Origin: Micrasema longulum
Lineage: Eukaryota; Arthropoda; Insecta; Trichoptera; Brachycentridae
Direction of reading: 5' to 3'
NCBI GenBank assembly: GCA_022494885.1
Contig: JAGVSM010003700.1
Span: forward strand, 416,086 to 480,085
DNA: 64,000 bases
Shown here: piece by piece, positions 21,601 through 36,551 of the stretch
How the letters are laid out: every line of letters begins with the position of its first letter
How positions within the stretch are numbered: the first letter of the stretch is position 1
Position numbers and translations under genes: made by a program
The notes under the pieces: model-generated
Told to the model about the DNA's origin: nothing
What the model saw: the letters and a program-made list of their open reading frames with translations, nothing else
Database searches by the model: none

Positions 21601-24600
21601 TATACGCCCAATGGGCATTTTTAAGGACACATTTATACATAGAAAATTATTATAACAAAATTAGAAAAACTCGATGGCTTATAGTAGACTTTGTGGGAGT
21701 GGAAGCGGGAGATAGGTGTTTATAATTGAATTTGATTCAGTGATCGTTTGAAAGAAGACAACTTGTTATCAAAGAAATCATGACTGGTATGTTTGTTGGC
21801 AGACCTAAGAGTTCTGGGCATAGGGGAATGAAAACTATAGTTAGTTCTACGGTTATCGGTATGAAAGAGTGAGTTTTGTCTGAGGTTTCTAGTTGGGATA
21901 TTTAATTTTATTGAGCTCAGAAGTTCAGGCGCATCAAAGAGTGAGTTAAGAATTTTAAATAGGACTATAAGGTCGGATTTATTTCGACGGTCTTGAAGAG
22001 AAGATATATTCAAGGTAGTTTCTAACTCATTATACGTATATAGGTCTCTGGATATGCCCAACCTCCAGCCTATCTTTCTTAAAAATCGATGTTGAACTGA
22101 TTCAATATTCTTGATGTGAACATCATAATATGGAGACCAGATAACGGAGGAATATTCTAGGTGCGGGTGAACTAGGGAACCGAAGAGAGATTTTATATAT
22201 ATATTTTACTATATCTTTTAATTTTTCTTACTATGTTTTTTGTTTTTACTACGTATCTTACTAGGTTTTAAAATATGTTTTGTACAATGTCTTGAACCAT
22301 ATTTTTTACCATGTATTTTACTTTGTTTTACACTTTTTTTATGCTATGTTTACCACCTTTATTTATTTTTTCTATGTATTGATTATTGTTTTATATGTTT
22401 TTACTGTCTTAGAACAGATTAGAAGATTAGTTATACAGTCAAAGCAATTTTGTATAAATGTATAATTTTATGTATATGATAATAAATAATCAAAAGTATT
22501 TTATGGCATTGGAAGATGAAGTAATTCGGAAAAATCTCATCTACATCAATTTACTTTTGCCGGACAAACTAACATACTTTGTGGCACTTAACACACTGTG
22601 TAACATTAACCATTCTGCCCATGGTATTCAAACATGGGCAGAATGGCAAATGTTTCACAAACTCAACAGATTAAAGAACGGAAGAAATATGGCTATTCAA
22701 ATATGGGCAGAATGGAATTTAAGTGACTACTTTACTACACCGTGACAATGACAGGTCATGTCAGGTCTGGTCAGCCATGTCTATTATTTCCACTATTATT
22801 TTTTGTTTATATTTTTTCCACATATTTTTTCTCAGGGAATGTCTTTTGAAATTTTTGTCAATCTAATGTTTGATGTTTTTATTTATCAACACAAATAACT
22901 ATAAGGCAGACTGACTTTTAAATACAAATGTGGACGCTCATTTTGTAACAATTTCACAGAAAAAAAAAAAAATTAACACACCGCGAAACCGTCCAATTTT
23001 GCCCTGGATGGATATTTTGCCCAAAAAATCTTATCTATGATCAACCTTTAAAAATACATATTTCCATTTGATTTCGGTAAATTTGGTACCCAAGCGCAGT
23101 GGTCTGATTTTGAGTCCATGCTATCGCAAGTTAACGCAGAAATTAACACGGCCGCGCTTTACTTCGAACGTAAAATAAAATCCGTTTTCTGGGCTGGTAT
23201 TCCAAACGCTCTCGTGGCCGTATTATCTTGTGTATTTACATAAAAAAAATTCACGAGAAAAACTATTTTCTCGTGCCACGAGAGTGGTTCAGAATAGCAC
23301 CCCTGTTAAAACAAGCTCGTGTTAAATTATCGCGAACTTAGAATCAGACTGCAGAAGTTATAAAAAAATCGTATGGGGCGGTACATAAAAAGAAAAATAA
23401 AAATAGTGATAATACATAAAATCAGTTAATACAATCCAATATAGTAAGAAAACACATTTGAAACAAAAAAACTTAGTTTAGAAAGGGCAAAGTATATATC
23501 TACATTTTTCCAAAGAAAATAATGTAAAAATGAATATGATGCCCATGGCAGGTGCACATGAAAAAATATGTATGGTATCAATAAAATATACGCATTATTA
23601 CAATATTAATACATTATAAAGAAAACAAGTATTAAAATATATTTTGTCCCGATAAACTATTCAATAATAGTTTGTCATCGGGTGCTCAGGCATTAGTTTT
23701 AATAAATAATCAAATAAAAAGAGTACAGACATAATACAGTATATGTATAAAATAATAAACATAAAAAATAGTTTAAAGAAATATATATATATATATATTT
23801 TTTGAAATAAGAAAATATAGTAAAATTATTCAATTAAAATGAAAGAATAGCAATTTACTTGAATATATTTTAAATATAAAAAAAAATAAACACAAATTTG
23901 TATAGTGTGTGCTCATAAATGTAATCAAAACATTATAAAAAATAAAACAAAGTAAATCGAAAATTTCAATTCATATCTACAGAAAAAAAAATAATAAGAA
24001 AATTAAATGTACCTATTAAAATTAAGATCTAAAAAATGTAAATAAAAGAAAAGGTTAACCTAAAAAAAAAACAAAAATATATTCAATGAGAGATGAAAAA
24101 AAATGTTTTACAAAAATAATAAATCAATATAGGAACGTTCTGTCGACTAACCACTTACGTTAAAAAACATAATTTTATTTTTACTATGACATTAATCGGG
24201 AAAATGATCGATAATAAATAAAATATCACATTACTTTAGGTGTATCATCACTTTCGCCTTCTGACATGTTAAAAATATAAAGATTTTTGGTGAGGTATTT
24301 TTTTTGTATATTTATCCATGAAATTTTAATACAAAAGTAAACAAAATCTAGATTTGCCAAACCAATATTAAATAAAAGTTTATCGGCGCTATTCTAAAAC
24401 TAATAAAAAACATACGGAATCATACTAAATAAATTATCAAATTACCAAAAAACAAAACAGAACTGTCAATTAAAAAAACAACACTTCGAATTTTCAAGCA
24501 AGGAAAAATAATAGTTTTACCAAATGGTGCTATTTCAATCAAACACACGTTGCCATGGTCACCAAAGGAAGTTAACCAATCAACGTTGCGATTTTTAGCA

Positions 24601-27600
24601 ACACATTAACATATCTGCACATTACACAAATTATTTGTTAAGACTGATGTGGTGTTGGAGTGCGTATTTTTACTAGTGAGTCAGTCTACGGCAACACTCC
24701 CGGGGCTACAAACATTAATGATGTACAGTATTTAAGTTTGTCCAAATGCTTGTTGATAAATTCAAATATTGTAATAAAACCAACTGGTCCAAGAAGAAGT
24801 TTGAAAATTTGATTGTTTTCAGGCGTTGCCAACTATGTGAAATAATTCAGTCAGATGAATCTGTTCACAGCAATAAAGGTTTTAGGATGGATGGAAGGAT
24901 GTTCAAACATAGACAAAATGGTAAATGTTACACAGTGTGTAAAGTGGCCACTCAAACTAGCCAATGACAGGTTACAAGCCTTGTAAATGCCTTGACATCT
25001 ATATTACCTTCTTTAAGGTATTCTCCATCCCCGTTGTAATTAGTTAATTAATGATGATCACATTTTTAAAAACGCATTAATCAGATCGATTACACCAATA
25101 ATATAATTTATTTATTTAAACATCTTGAAGGCTTTTACATGTTTTACCATAAATAAATAACAGTTATATAGTTTACACAAAATTAGCAAAAAATTTAAAT
25201 GCAGTAATAAGAATAAGAAAATTAAAAAAATATAAAAAAACATCTAACTTAATATAGTACATACATACATATATTCCAGTAGAAAGAACAGAAGTTCATT
25301 TTTTCCCAATATATCTACATCATTTGCAAACACATAAATTCTACACACACATTCTACGTCACATTTATATAGAAGAGTTTATCAAATCGAGTAATCCGAC
25401 CGGGCACTCGCAAGTTAATTAGTTTTAAATAAACTAATATTTTTTTGATAATAAACTACCCGATGAGCTAAGACACGAAAAACTGAATAAAAAATCCAAA
25501 AGTATCGCAATTAAAAAATATTTCTGAAATCTTTTTGATATTGATAATTATTAATGTAGTTTATATAAGATGGTGTTTTATGTTTCTTATATAATAATGT
25601 TTTCTTTTTATTTCGGATGTATTAATTTGTATGATATTATGTATTGTCAAAAAAATGTTTTTTTTTATATACGGTCCCAAAGGCGTTTCTTATAACTCCT
25701 GGGAGTATAATATGTATTTTTTGTATTATATGTTTTATTAATAATAAAAATAAAAAAAACAGTTCGGAACAGTCAAATATTGAATTTAATATTTTAAATA
25801 AAAATATCAAACCATTTAATTTTCTTCTAGTTTCTAATGTGTGTAAGTTTAAATATTTATTTAAGTATGTATAATTGATATGTTCAACTCGAATCCCTAA
25901 TTTAAAATGAACGAAACGTAAACATTTATGTTGAATTCTTTCGATATTATTTATATACACTTTATAATATGGTGTATAATACCGAGTTGTATTCAAGTTG
26001 GATACGTACTAAAGCAACATGTACAATTTTCATTACATAGACTGAGTCAAAGTCTCTAATCGTTCGCAACATAAATCCTATAATGAATGTATATGTACAA
26101 TCAGACACATGCCATAACGCATTATTTATGTTTGAATCATTTAATGTTTAACCTGTTAAATAAATATTATGAAACAAAATATTTTTCCAACATATCACCA
26201 TGATGGTTGAATAACGACGCATGTGATTTTCGTCAACTTTAGATGAGTGATTTTGTTTGTACACTTTACGTCAAAACTCAATAAGTACCAAAGTATATTC
26301 ATTTATACTTGAGTTAATTTTTTGTAGTTCAAACCCGGAATACAAAGCCTAAATAAAACCTTTTCAGAATCAAATAAAAAAAGTCATAGTCTCATTTTTG
26401 ACACATTTGCCTTTGTCCTACAATCACGATGTTATATGTTTAACTCCACGTATCAAAGTAAATTGGAACATTTTTGTTTAATACTAGCGGACCCGATAGA
26501 CGTTGTCCTGCCTGAACGTTGAATCGCCTGCTATTATATGGTTGTTCAGCTGGCTGGTTCAGCAAACGCAAAATCTCGAAAAATTAGAATTTTCGATAAA
26601 CTATATACTAAGTGACATTTGACATTGAAATCACCGCACCACTTACGAATACTCGAATACTACTAAATCAAATACATTTTGATTATAATTTTTAAGTTGA
26701 GAGGTGAAAAGGCCATTAAAAAACGAAAAAAAAGATGATTTAATTTTTTGTTAAATTAAGGATAAGAAAAAACGGATATAAAAACCTACTTTTTTTAATA
26801 AATAAAATGTACTTTTACAATAATTTTCGCATTTTCAGTGACAAAAAAAAATGTGTTATAATATCAGCGCTCATCTTTTAAATTATTGATACATATTGTA
26901 TTTTTCCAGTAGCCTTTATTTCAATCAAAAATAAAGTGTATACCCACACACAGGCCATGCCTTTATGAGATTTTTTTTTCTTTTTTTTTTGAGCTAATGT
27001 CATTTGTAACTAATGTATACTTATTGTAAAATGCATTTTTTTTAAAATAAATAAATAAAGGTTTGTTTTAAGATTAAAAGTCATAAAAAATATTTTTGGT
27101 GATTGTAATAGCAAATACACGTGATCAAATTTTGAAAATAATTTATACACGAGCATAAAAAATGTACGTGTAATAATATAGCAATAAAAATGTACATGTA
27201 ATCCCCCACAATCAAAGCTCATAAACATTATTGCATCCATTTTGTATCGAAGGCCGAGTCAAATTGACCAATTTTGAAAATTTTCGAAACGATGAAAAAT
27301 TTGTTACGACATAAAAAAAACATGGAAATAAGACTTAACATTATTACATTTGTGTGTATTTACATACCAAACTCTGTCAACAATTTAAATCAATATGAAT
27401 TGATGTAACATTACTTAATACGAAATAAAATTTGCATTCTGGTGATGTCACTGGCGGAAATTGAAATGAGAGTGGAAGGAAAAGAAAAATAAATAATTGA
27501 GGTTTTCGTTACTACATTTACTAATTTTAGCTGTACAGTATTGACTTATTAAAATAACATAAAAATGAGTAAGTTGTCAAACTCTTAATAACTGTTTGAA

Positions 27601-30600
27601 TTTTTTATATTGAAATATCACTTGCTGGCTGAAATGTAAATTTGAGAACAATATATATAAATTGCTGATAAATTATTCATTTTCAGGTATTACACAAAGT
27701 TTCCATGACAATCATTAACTCAGTTTAATGATTTTTTTCATCAATCGGTGCAAAGTCTCAAAAATACGCTATTCAGTGTAGGTTCATGACAATGAATTAA
27801 ATCTTATATTTAAAATACACGTATCACTTATTCCTTAATGCGTAAATTAAAAAAAATATCTTGTTTTCCTTTTCATAAATGTTTTTGAAATATGAACATT
27901 CTACCTACCGAAATTTTTGATATATTTTATTTATTTATTTATCAAAAACATACAAAAAGTAAAATACACAAGTAGTATGATGAACATATTGCAGGAGTAT
28001 CAGACTATTTAATGAAAAAAATTATTAGTAAACAAAGCAGGTAATATTTTTTTCAAGAAACAGAAATTAAGTAAAAATCTACACTATCCTATGAAAAGAC
28101 GAGGAAATATACAAGTATTGTTTAAAATCGTTACTCATCACTTTTGCATTCGTGGTATTACTAAATGTCTGGATTCCAGACGAGTTTTGTCGTATAAATT
28201 AATTTTTATTTTTATTTAAATTAAACATCATCGAGTCTGAAAATATTCATAAAACAACCTACGCATGTTTAAATCTATAACTATTGCTTGAAATCATTAC
28301 TCATCACTTTTGCATTAAATGATTCGTTAAGATATTGAATTTTTGGTATCCAGACAGATTTTGTCTGATGAATAAAATTATTTTTTATTTAAATTAAACA
28401 TCATGAGGTCGGAAAATATTCATTTTACGCAAGTTTTATATATTGCTAAAAATCACGAGACACCACTTTTGCAGTGTACCTATGAAAGGTGAATTCGTTA
28501 TGTTGATGAGTTTCTGGTATCCTGACGAGTTTCTTAATATAAATTAAATTATTATTTATTTGAAATACATCGAGGTATCTCTCATATATGCACTGTTTGA
28601 CCGTTGCTTAAACCGCACTTTTACTTATTGAACGGACAAAAATTGCCATATTCCAAAGGAGTTACCAAGTTTTACATTTATTGCAATATTCTTAGATTTC
28701 CGTTTGCCCTGTTAAAAAATGTTTTCCTTTGCCGTTTTGGTTGATTTGACTAGAAAATTGTGTTAATCAGTATTTATAATATTGTGACGATTTTTAAATT
28801 GTGTTTTCAGTACCGCATTACTTTGGGATTGTGTTTGCCAGACTCGTGCTCAGAGGAAGAGATATCACAATACTTACAGGAGTATTTTGACTCGAATAGT
28901 TTAAACTATCAGTCCCTGTACAATACATCGCTGACAATGGAGAACGTTAAGAAAACTGGCGTTCATTACGAGTGGGCGAGAACCTTAATATTTAAAATTT
29001 TCATGTAAGTATACTTATTGGTTGAAGAATATAGTTTAGTGTGTAAAATAGAACAATAATCCTAGAAGTGTCATCGTTTCGAAAAAAATCGAGTGAAAAA
29101 AGTCTAGACAACAAAGGCCTTGGCAAAGTAAAAGTCGAGATTGATGATTAGATTTTGCAATAAAATAGAAACGTCAGATTTGATTTTGTGCAGAACTTTT
29201 GCACCAATAGCTGCTGCTGCTGCTCTTTTGAACATTCCAAACCAATTAGAAATGTTCATGTAGGTGGTAAAATCCATGTAAGTGGCAGGTCCTTTGTTGC
29301 TAGTTAGTATTGCAGTTTTAGTGCGAACGTAATGTTAGATGTCATTGAATAAAATATAATAGACTTTGAAGAAATCGAAGAATTGCATATCGATGTCGTT
29401 TTATTATCAATTCGTTTCCCGCCAGTTGCTAGAAAAAAATCCAACGAACGATTTATCCTCAATTTTCTAAGTGTTGTGGTGGATTATCCATAACTTTCTT
29501 CTATACTCTTTCTTTCCTACCTACTGACAAGTCTCTAAAATAGAGGTTTGGAGGGTTAATTTACTTAAAAAATATAAAAAGGAAGTTTTTTTTATAATTA
29601 AATTGGGGTTGTTTTTTGGAAACTTTAGATTTTGCAGTTATGGTAACACATATGTTTCTATTGTACGTGCTTTATGCTTGCCGATCAATTAAGATATTCG
29701 ACTGTTACATGAGTAGTTTGCGGTCTCAGGAATAAGAGCGTTTGTTCATTTATCTACTTTTACACGACAAAATGCCAATGAACACTTTATTACCGCTACG
29801 GAATTCTTCTAGATTTTTTTTTCGCAATTTTTTATGTAAAATGAATATATTACACAGCAGGGAAGGATGCTATTTTTATGTCATTTATTTGTTTGGTGGA
29901 ATGTCAGCTATTTTGGAAAATGATGAATATTTATCGTGCTAATTAAGCCATGTCTTGTCTACTTTAATAACTCATTCTCTATTAGTTGGCAACACACTGT
30001 CTTTCATATCACGATAGCATCACACAAAAGCTTTTCTATGATTTGCGATTTTGATACTTATCGACGATATGCCCAAACGCGAGCACTCAGTTTAATTAAT
30101 GGCTGGAGCGCGATTTGCAGCGTGAGAGCAGAGTTCAATATTCCCACCCCCTTCTTACCACAACTCCTATTCTGGCAAAACCAAGACGTATTTTTTTAAT
30201 GTTTATATTACAAGACTATATTAAGTCCATAAAACTATACTTACAAAAACATTAATCCGGACTCAAAAAATGTTTAGAAAAACCTTTTTTTAAAATTTCA
30301 AAGCCAATCCGGAGACAGAAGACGACTTTCAAAAAGTAATTTTTTTGAACACGTAGTTTTGACTTCATCTGATATCTGTTTTTTGCTCATGGAATAGTGA
30401 AATAAAAAAATATATATTCCGGCCCCACCACTGATCTCGTTCTTAAATACAAAAAACATCAATACACGGGCAGCGGCGAAACCTCGACTCAATATTCGGA
30501 ATAATATGTTACTTAATAAAGCGTTACGTATAACCGACATTTGTCGTACCAACTATTAAAGTTCTATTGAAAACCCGGATTGTGGTCCTGTGGTTGTGTC

Positions 30601-33600
30601 GCAGACTCACAGATAAGAATCTAAGGTTCGAGCTCCGCTCTACAACAACTTGATTGGCATTCTCCAGCAAAGTCATTGAAGACTAGAAATTGGGATCAAA
30701 ATTAAAACATAAGGGTAAATATATTAGTAACAAAGACAAATATATTTATCTTTAAAAAAAGAAGGTAAATAAATTGGTCCATAGATAACAAAAATGCATG
30801 TATCAGAAATTTTCTTATTTTCCATGGCTACAAAGTCAAAGTATTTGTATTTTTTAATTTATAGACACTAATTTTTTAGGATATGTTTCACTTAATTTAG
30901 ACCTTTTTAAGAGGGTTTGAAATTGGCATAATGTCTGTTTATTTTTAAATTTCTTGTTTTTTTTTTTAAACAAGTAGGTGGTACCTAGTATTTTTTTTTA
31001 CGATAGGAAAAAACCATAATAAATTGAATAAAATTAATTTAATTTTTACTACTCGGCTGGTTAGTATAATATAATAATATATGTATAAATTAATTACAAA
31101 GCTATATGAGCGAAAATCTTCGTTTTTAAATTAACCGTTTAATAACTTAAATAACACATATGACGAATTAAATGTGTAATGACCACGTGTAGAAAATTCA
31201 AGGAAAAAAAAGAGGAAAATGACTTGCGTCGCTTGGTAAATCATGTAGAGTAATAATCTTTTTAATCTTCATACTGACGTCAATCGTTAGAATAATTTTG
31301 TTTTTTGAAAAAATATGTAAATGATGTGCAAAATATCTACTACCTACATAGTACATAGAAGTTATCCTTGAAATAACGAAAATAATTTAATATATTCATT
31401 ACAACAGAGATGGAGAACATTTTAGCGAAATCTAGGCATTTACAGGAATTATGACATGTTATTGACCGTATAGCATTCACCATTATGCCAATGTTTGAAC
31501 ATCCATTTTTCTTTGTATTAGAAAAATTTAAAAATTTAAAACATAGGGAAATATCGCATACTACAAATACCAAAAAATTTGTGAAATGGATTTAGAATAA
31601 TTCATTATATTTTCAAAATCAATATAAATATTGTGGATTTTTTTTTTCATATTTAACTTTAAAAAATAAATTGTAGAAAAACACAAGTTTGGCATTGATA
31701 GTTGTGTCGTCACGATTTGTGACGATGTTCCATAAAAATTTGAATGGTTAGAAACAAAGTTGAAAATTAACATGAATCGTAAGGTATTAGGGGCCTGACC
31801 AATGCAATGACCGTTTTTGCGGGAATTCGAAATTACGAATTTTGAAAATACTTTTTTAAGTGGCATTTTTTTTACTGGACAGATTTCAAAGACCTTTATT
31901 ACTTTAAAAATGTAAAAAAAAAAAACTTGTATTTTCTTGCTATACTTTAAGTAAAAAAATACGAAGTAGATATTACAGTAACATACCTTTCAAAAACGCT
32001 GTAGGCGTAAAAGAGTATGTATATTGAATTTGTTTGATGTACTTAGATTTTTATTTATATTTTTTTTGTTGTTTTTTTTCACAATATACTTGTACATCAG
32101 AGGTGAAACAGAGAATTAAAAAAAATCAGGATAATTACATAGCAATGAAATACATATTAACAGTAAAAATAGTAAACAAAAAATCCCACAAAGGCATGGC
32201 CTGTTCGTGGGTATACAAGAAATGTTAATGAATTTTTGCTCCTATAATAAAAAGACCATTATAATATTATTTGTAAGAAAAGAAAGAGAAAATAAAATAT
32301 TCCGTAAAAGATTATAAAGTACTTTTTTTATTTTATACCTAGTAATTAAAAAGGAAATGAAAAAATCATTAAAATATTCGTTATTATTAAAGGGCAACAA
32401 AATATATCATATTAAAAAGATTAAATATTTTTAGTTTGAATCCAGGATAATTATTGTTTTTTTAAAAGAAGGAAAATTTTGAAAGTTTAGGATAAATGAA
32501 ATATTATCAGAAAAAAATTATAAAAACATTTTGGCCCTATAATATATGCATGTCTCTGTGCTAGCCTCGTTTTACAATGTGGTATTTCTAACACACGATT
32601 CATTATTTGACTCGATCTATTTGCATTACTTGTAAATACATTTAATATCTTTATTACGTTCTTTACCTTACAGAGAAACGTGTAATTTGTCCACCTTAAT
32701 TTACATGTTCTATGGTTTTTTTCAACATTGTTTTATTTTGTATTGGTATACTGGAGTTTTATGCATGTTGATTTAAGGAAACTTAGATGGGTGGTGGTAA
32801 TTTAAAAAAATACTTAATACACCTACACCATAAAAGGTAGGTTTAAAAAAATAACAACTTCGTAAATAAAAATATTTCTAATATTTTATTTTTTTTGGTG
32901 AATTTATACGTAAAGATTTAAAACACTAATGTAAAGTTTGTATTCGACGTATATTAACAACTCTGTTTTATTTACAGAAGTTTCCTGATTAGTGTATTTG
33001 CAGTGTGTGTGCTGAGTTCAGTATATGAAGACAAAATTCAACATACATTCATTACCCGAAAAGGCAACGCAAAAGATGGTAAGTAATTTAACACAGTAAT
33101 CTTCTCGTACTTTTTAGGCTGTCGATTAGATTAAAAAACGAAAGAAAAAAAGTCATCTTTAGACTTGGCTATAATTGAAGCATCGTCAAGGAAATAAGAA
33201 AGATTATTAACATATTACAACGGAGATGAAGAACATTTTAGAGAGGTAATATAGAAGTATAGGCATTTACAGGGCTTATGACCTGTCGTTAGCTGGTTTG
33301 AGTGACCACCTTACACACTGTAACATTCATTATTCTGCCTATATTCCTTCAATTTTTCTATCTGTTGATGTTTGTGGAATGAAAAAGCTAAAACCGTTAT
33401 TTATGCTGGTGAGATTTATCAAATTGAATTTAGGCAACGCCTAAATATGATTTTTTTTCCATTTCTATACTTCGTCATGGGGAATTTCCATTTTAAAGGC
33501 TTGTGATCAAATTAAATAATGTATGTAACGAAAAAGCAAATACAATATCATGAAGAGCAGAATTTTTCTTGTTGCTCATTTTTAAATCTGGAGAAAAACA

Positions 33601-36508
33601 GACACAACTTTTATTATTAGCGAATATACAATTAAGTGCAATTCGGTTTCTGCAATTATTGAAAGAAAAGCATGACGTCAAAATGAGGAACTTCAGCCCT
33701 ACGGGAAATTGGATACAATAAATGTTCCCTTGCGCGCGGTAAAAATTGGAGTATTAAATTATACTGCAAAGTTTCCTGAAAATGTAAAAAAAAAAAACTA
33801 TGAAAATGAACTATCGAATGACGTCGCTGGTTCATATGAATCAACATATGATAAGGAAGTTATGGAAGATTTCTGGTTTGCTTGCCGTGAATGGACCAAT
33901 GGGCAGAATTGATCGAGAATAAGCGAAAGAGAATCTCTGACGTAGCACGCGGAATTATTTTAGAAATACAAAACTTCGAAAAATCGCCGCGCTGATAATA
34001 CGATATATTAAAACCTGCATTTACCAAAATTTCATTCTACCAAGTTTGGAAAAAAGTTCTTAGAGAATATCTCTCGAACGCTGTATAATAAACTACAGAC
34101 CAAAATTAAAGAAAATGAAATGCGTAAATTGCGAAGCGTGGCTCTCAAGGACTTTTACCTAAACCTTTTCTTGGAAGATCTGAGTGAAAATTATTTCTGA
34201 AAGTTTAATCTTCTTCTTCTTCTCGGTTAAGATCGATTAGTTTGGTATCAGCTAAAAGCTAACTCCTGAGACGTTGAGTTTCAGCTGTTCTTCCCTCTCC
34301 TTGGTGGTCTTCCGGGCAGACGGCAAACGGCCGGGATTTCGTGAGCAATGGTTTAGGGGATTTTAGAGCTGTCGATTAATGGAATTATTGACGTAATCTC
34401 TCCACAATCTATTTACGCAATGGGTATCGCAAATCCGTCTAACTTCTCGACTCTAGATTCTGCCTCTTTTGGGTTTCCCTGCGATTGACTTTAGTACTTT
34501 CATCTCTGACGTTCTGAGCCGTTATTTGGTTTTTCTATTTAGTTTTTCTAATTAGTTTTTCTACTTGGTTTTTCGTATTTTTTATTTTCTCTCCGTCTAT
34601 CCTCGTCTCTGTTGTATACACGATGATTTGGTTTGACACACGTTTTGTATATCCGAATTATGTTTCCTATAATCATGTGTTGATTGTACTATACGACATT
34701 TCTTAGGCATCCAGATGTTTACTAACTGAGATGGATATGTTCTCATCATCCTTATGGCAGCATCATCTGCATGGCATGTGATGCTAATGACCTCATCTCC
34801 TTTAGTAGATTCACTACTTTTTTTTATTCTTAAAAGCGTTTTTTTAGATATATTTATTCTGCTTGTGTAAAAAAGGGTTTCAGGCGAATATATTGTTGAT
34901 GTATATTTAGTTATAAAGGTGCTAAACTTGCTTTGTTTCTTTGTTGTTCTCAATATGTGTTATTTTCTAAATGCTAATATTATTTATGTCCCGAATTGAG
35001 TTGTAACTCCCGGGAATGTAATTCAACGTATTATACTTGTAAAATACTTTGTGTTCTATGATTTATAAATATAAAAAAAATATAAATATAAAAATGGAAA
35101 ATATTTTTTTGGGCCAGTTTAATAGTCTATTGACAAATAAATCTTTTTTTCACAAATTCATAAATATGAAACAATTATTGTTTTTGTATGTTTTTAGATA
35201 CCAATGTTGAAAGATTCGACGATGATCGCAATCTCACCTTTTGGGAACAAATGCTTCTCTGCTTCAGTTACTCACGAAATATCAAATCATTATTCAACAC
35301 AGATGTCGTGGTGGATGAAAAAGTTTCTATTTTACCAATACATGGATTACGGTAACTACCTTATATATAGAAAAATGTATTACACATTGAGGAACACAGG
35401 AATTCAGCCCTATGGGAAATTGGATACAAAAATGTTTTCTTGCGCGCGATAAAAATTAGAGCAATAAATTGTATGGCAAAAATTTTTGAAAATAAAGGAA
35501 ATTTAAAAAAAAATAAAAACGCCCTACTTTGAACGATGTCAATGGTTCATATGGACCAACGAATGATATGAAAGCTGTGAAGGATATCCGGTTTGTTTAC
35601 TGTAAACGAACCAATCGGGAGAACTGACAGAGGAAAACCTCTGACGTCACACGCGGAGTTATTTCAGAAATAAAAAAAAGAAATATAAAACACTGAACTT
35701 CCTCATTTAATACTTTTCCCTTCTTGAATGCTCAAATCAACAAGTTTTTTTTCCAAATATTTTTTTTGTGTAATTGAAATAAATTAATAATTTTACTGTA
35801 GTTAAGGCCGGTAAAAAACGGTTAAAAATAAGTAGGTCGTACTTGACAATAATATGACGTTTTTCAATAATATGATGCAATTTACATTGAGTTTTTTTAA
35901 AAAATTGATGTAGTCGTCTTTGGTTCCAAAAATAATCCTAAGGTAACAAATAAAAAAGTAATGTTTTAATTACACTAAGATAAAGAAATTCTTGCCCAAG
36001 AGTAAAGATTATATTTAAGTAATTTAAAACTAAGATGCCTTTTTTTCTCATTAAAAAGAAACATTTGAGTTCTCACGATTTACCCAGATATTTAAATTTT
36101 GGTGATCATTTTCAACGAGTTGTAAATAACTCAATATTAGAAAATGGGAATCAAATTGTGGTAGAGCGGGGTGCAAACCTCGGACCTTTGATTCGCGAGT
36201 TCGCGATACTACCCACATGATCCCAAGCCTACTTAAAAAACTTGTGTTACAATCACATTATTTTATGAATAACGAGATACCTGTGAAGAGTTATAACATT
36301 TATTTATACGCCTTATGGGCTTTTACATTTATTAGCAATACATTTAAGTGCAGCAATGTAACATAAGTATATTAATTAAGCTAAAAGTAAAAATAACACA
36401 AAAAAGATTAAAAGAAACAATAATAAGTTTAAATAAGGAAATATACGCACATAGGTATATGTAAGATATAAGATATAAATATACACGTATACATACACAT
36501 ACATGTGT

Positions 36509-36551
<43 letters not shown>

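Larger units (their letters stand above)
21188..28810. other. NRF-6-like intron 2
   Basis: 7.6-kb intron. It holds a SINE, two reversed LINE ends, MITE-B and MITE-F copies, the second Penelope-like 3' region and a 160-bp tandem array just before exon 3, all listed separately. T-rich low-complexity flanks at 21,430-21,600 and 22,200-22,400 resemble each other on either side of a LINE fragment. 24,090-24,720 and 26,050-28,110 show no coding exon. Confidence 0.65.
29005..32977. other. NRF-6-like intron 3
   Basis: Contains a headless SINE D (29,405-29,560), a SINE C head (30,578-30,640), a MITE-B fragment (31,395-31,515) and repeat H (31,550-31,960). 32,180-32,215 is a reversed copy of 26,950-26,985 (GGCATGGCCTGT). 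The rest is AT-rich with no exon seen. Confidence 0.6.
33079..35197. other. NRF-6-like intron 4
   Basis: Contains a MITE-B copy, repeat K copy 1 and a reversed RTE LINE, listed separately. 34,975-35,190 is AT-rich, with no exon. Confidence 0.6.

Noticed and set aside
29742..30199. Possible small gene of two overlapping frames
   Set aside because: No recognisable motif and no splice partner; it lies inside intron 3 of the NRF-6-like gene.
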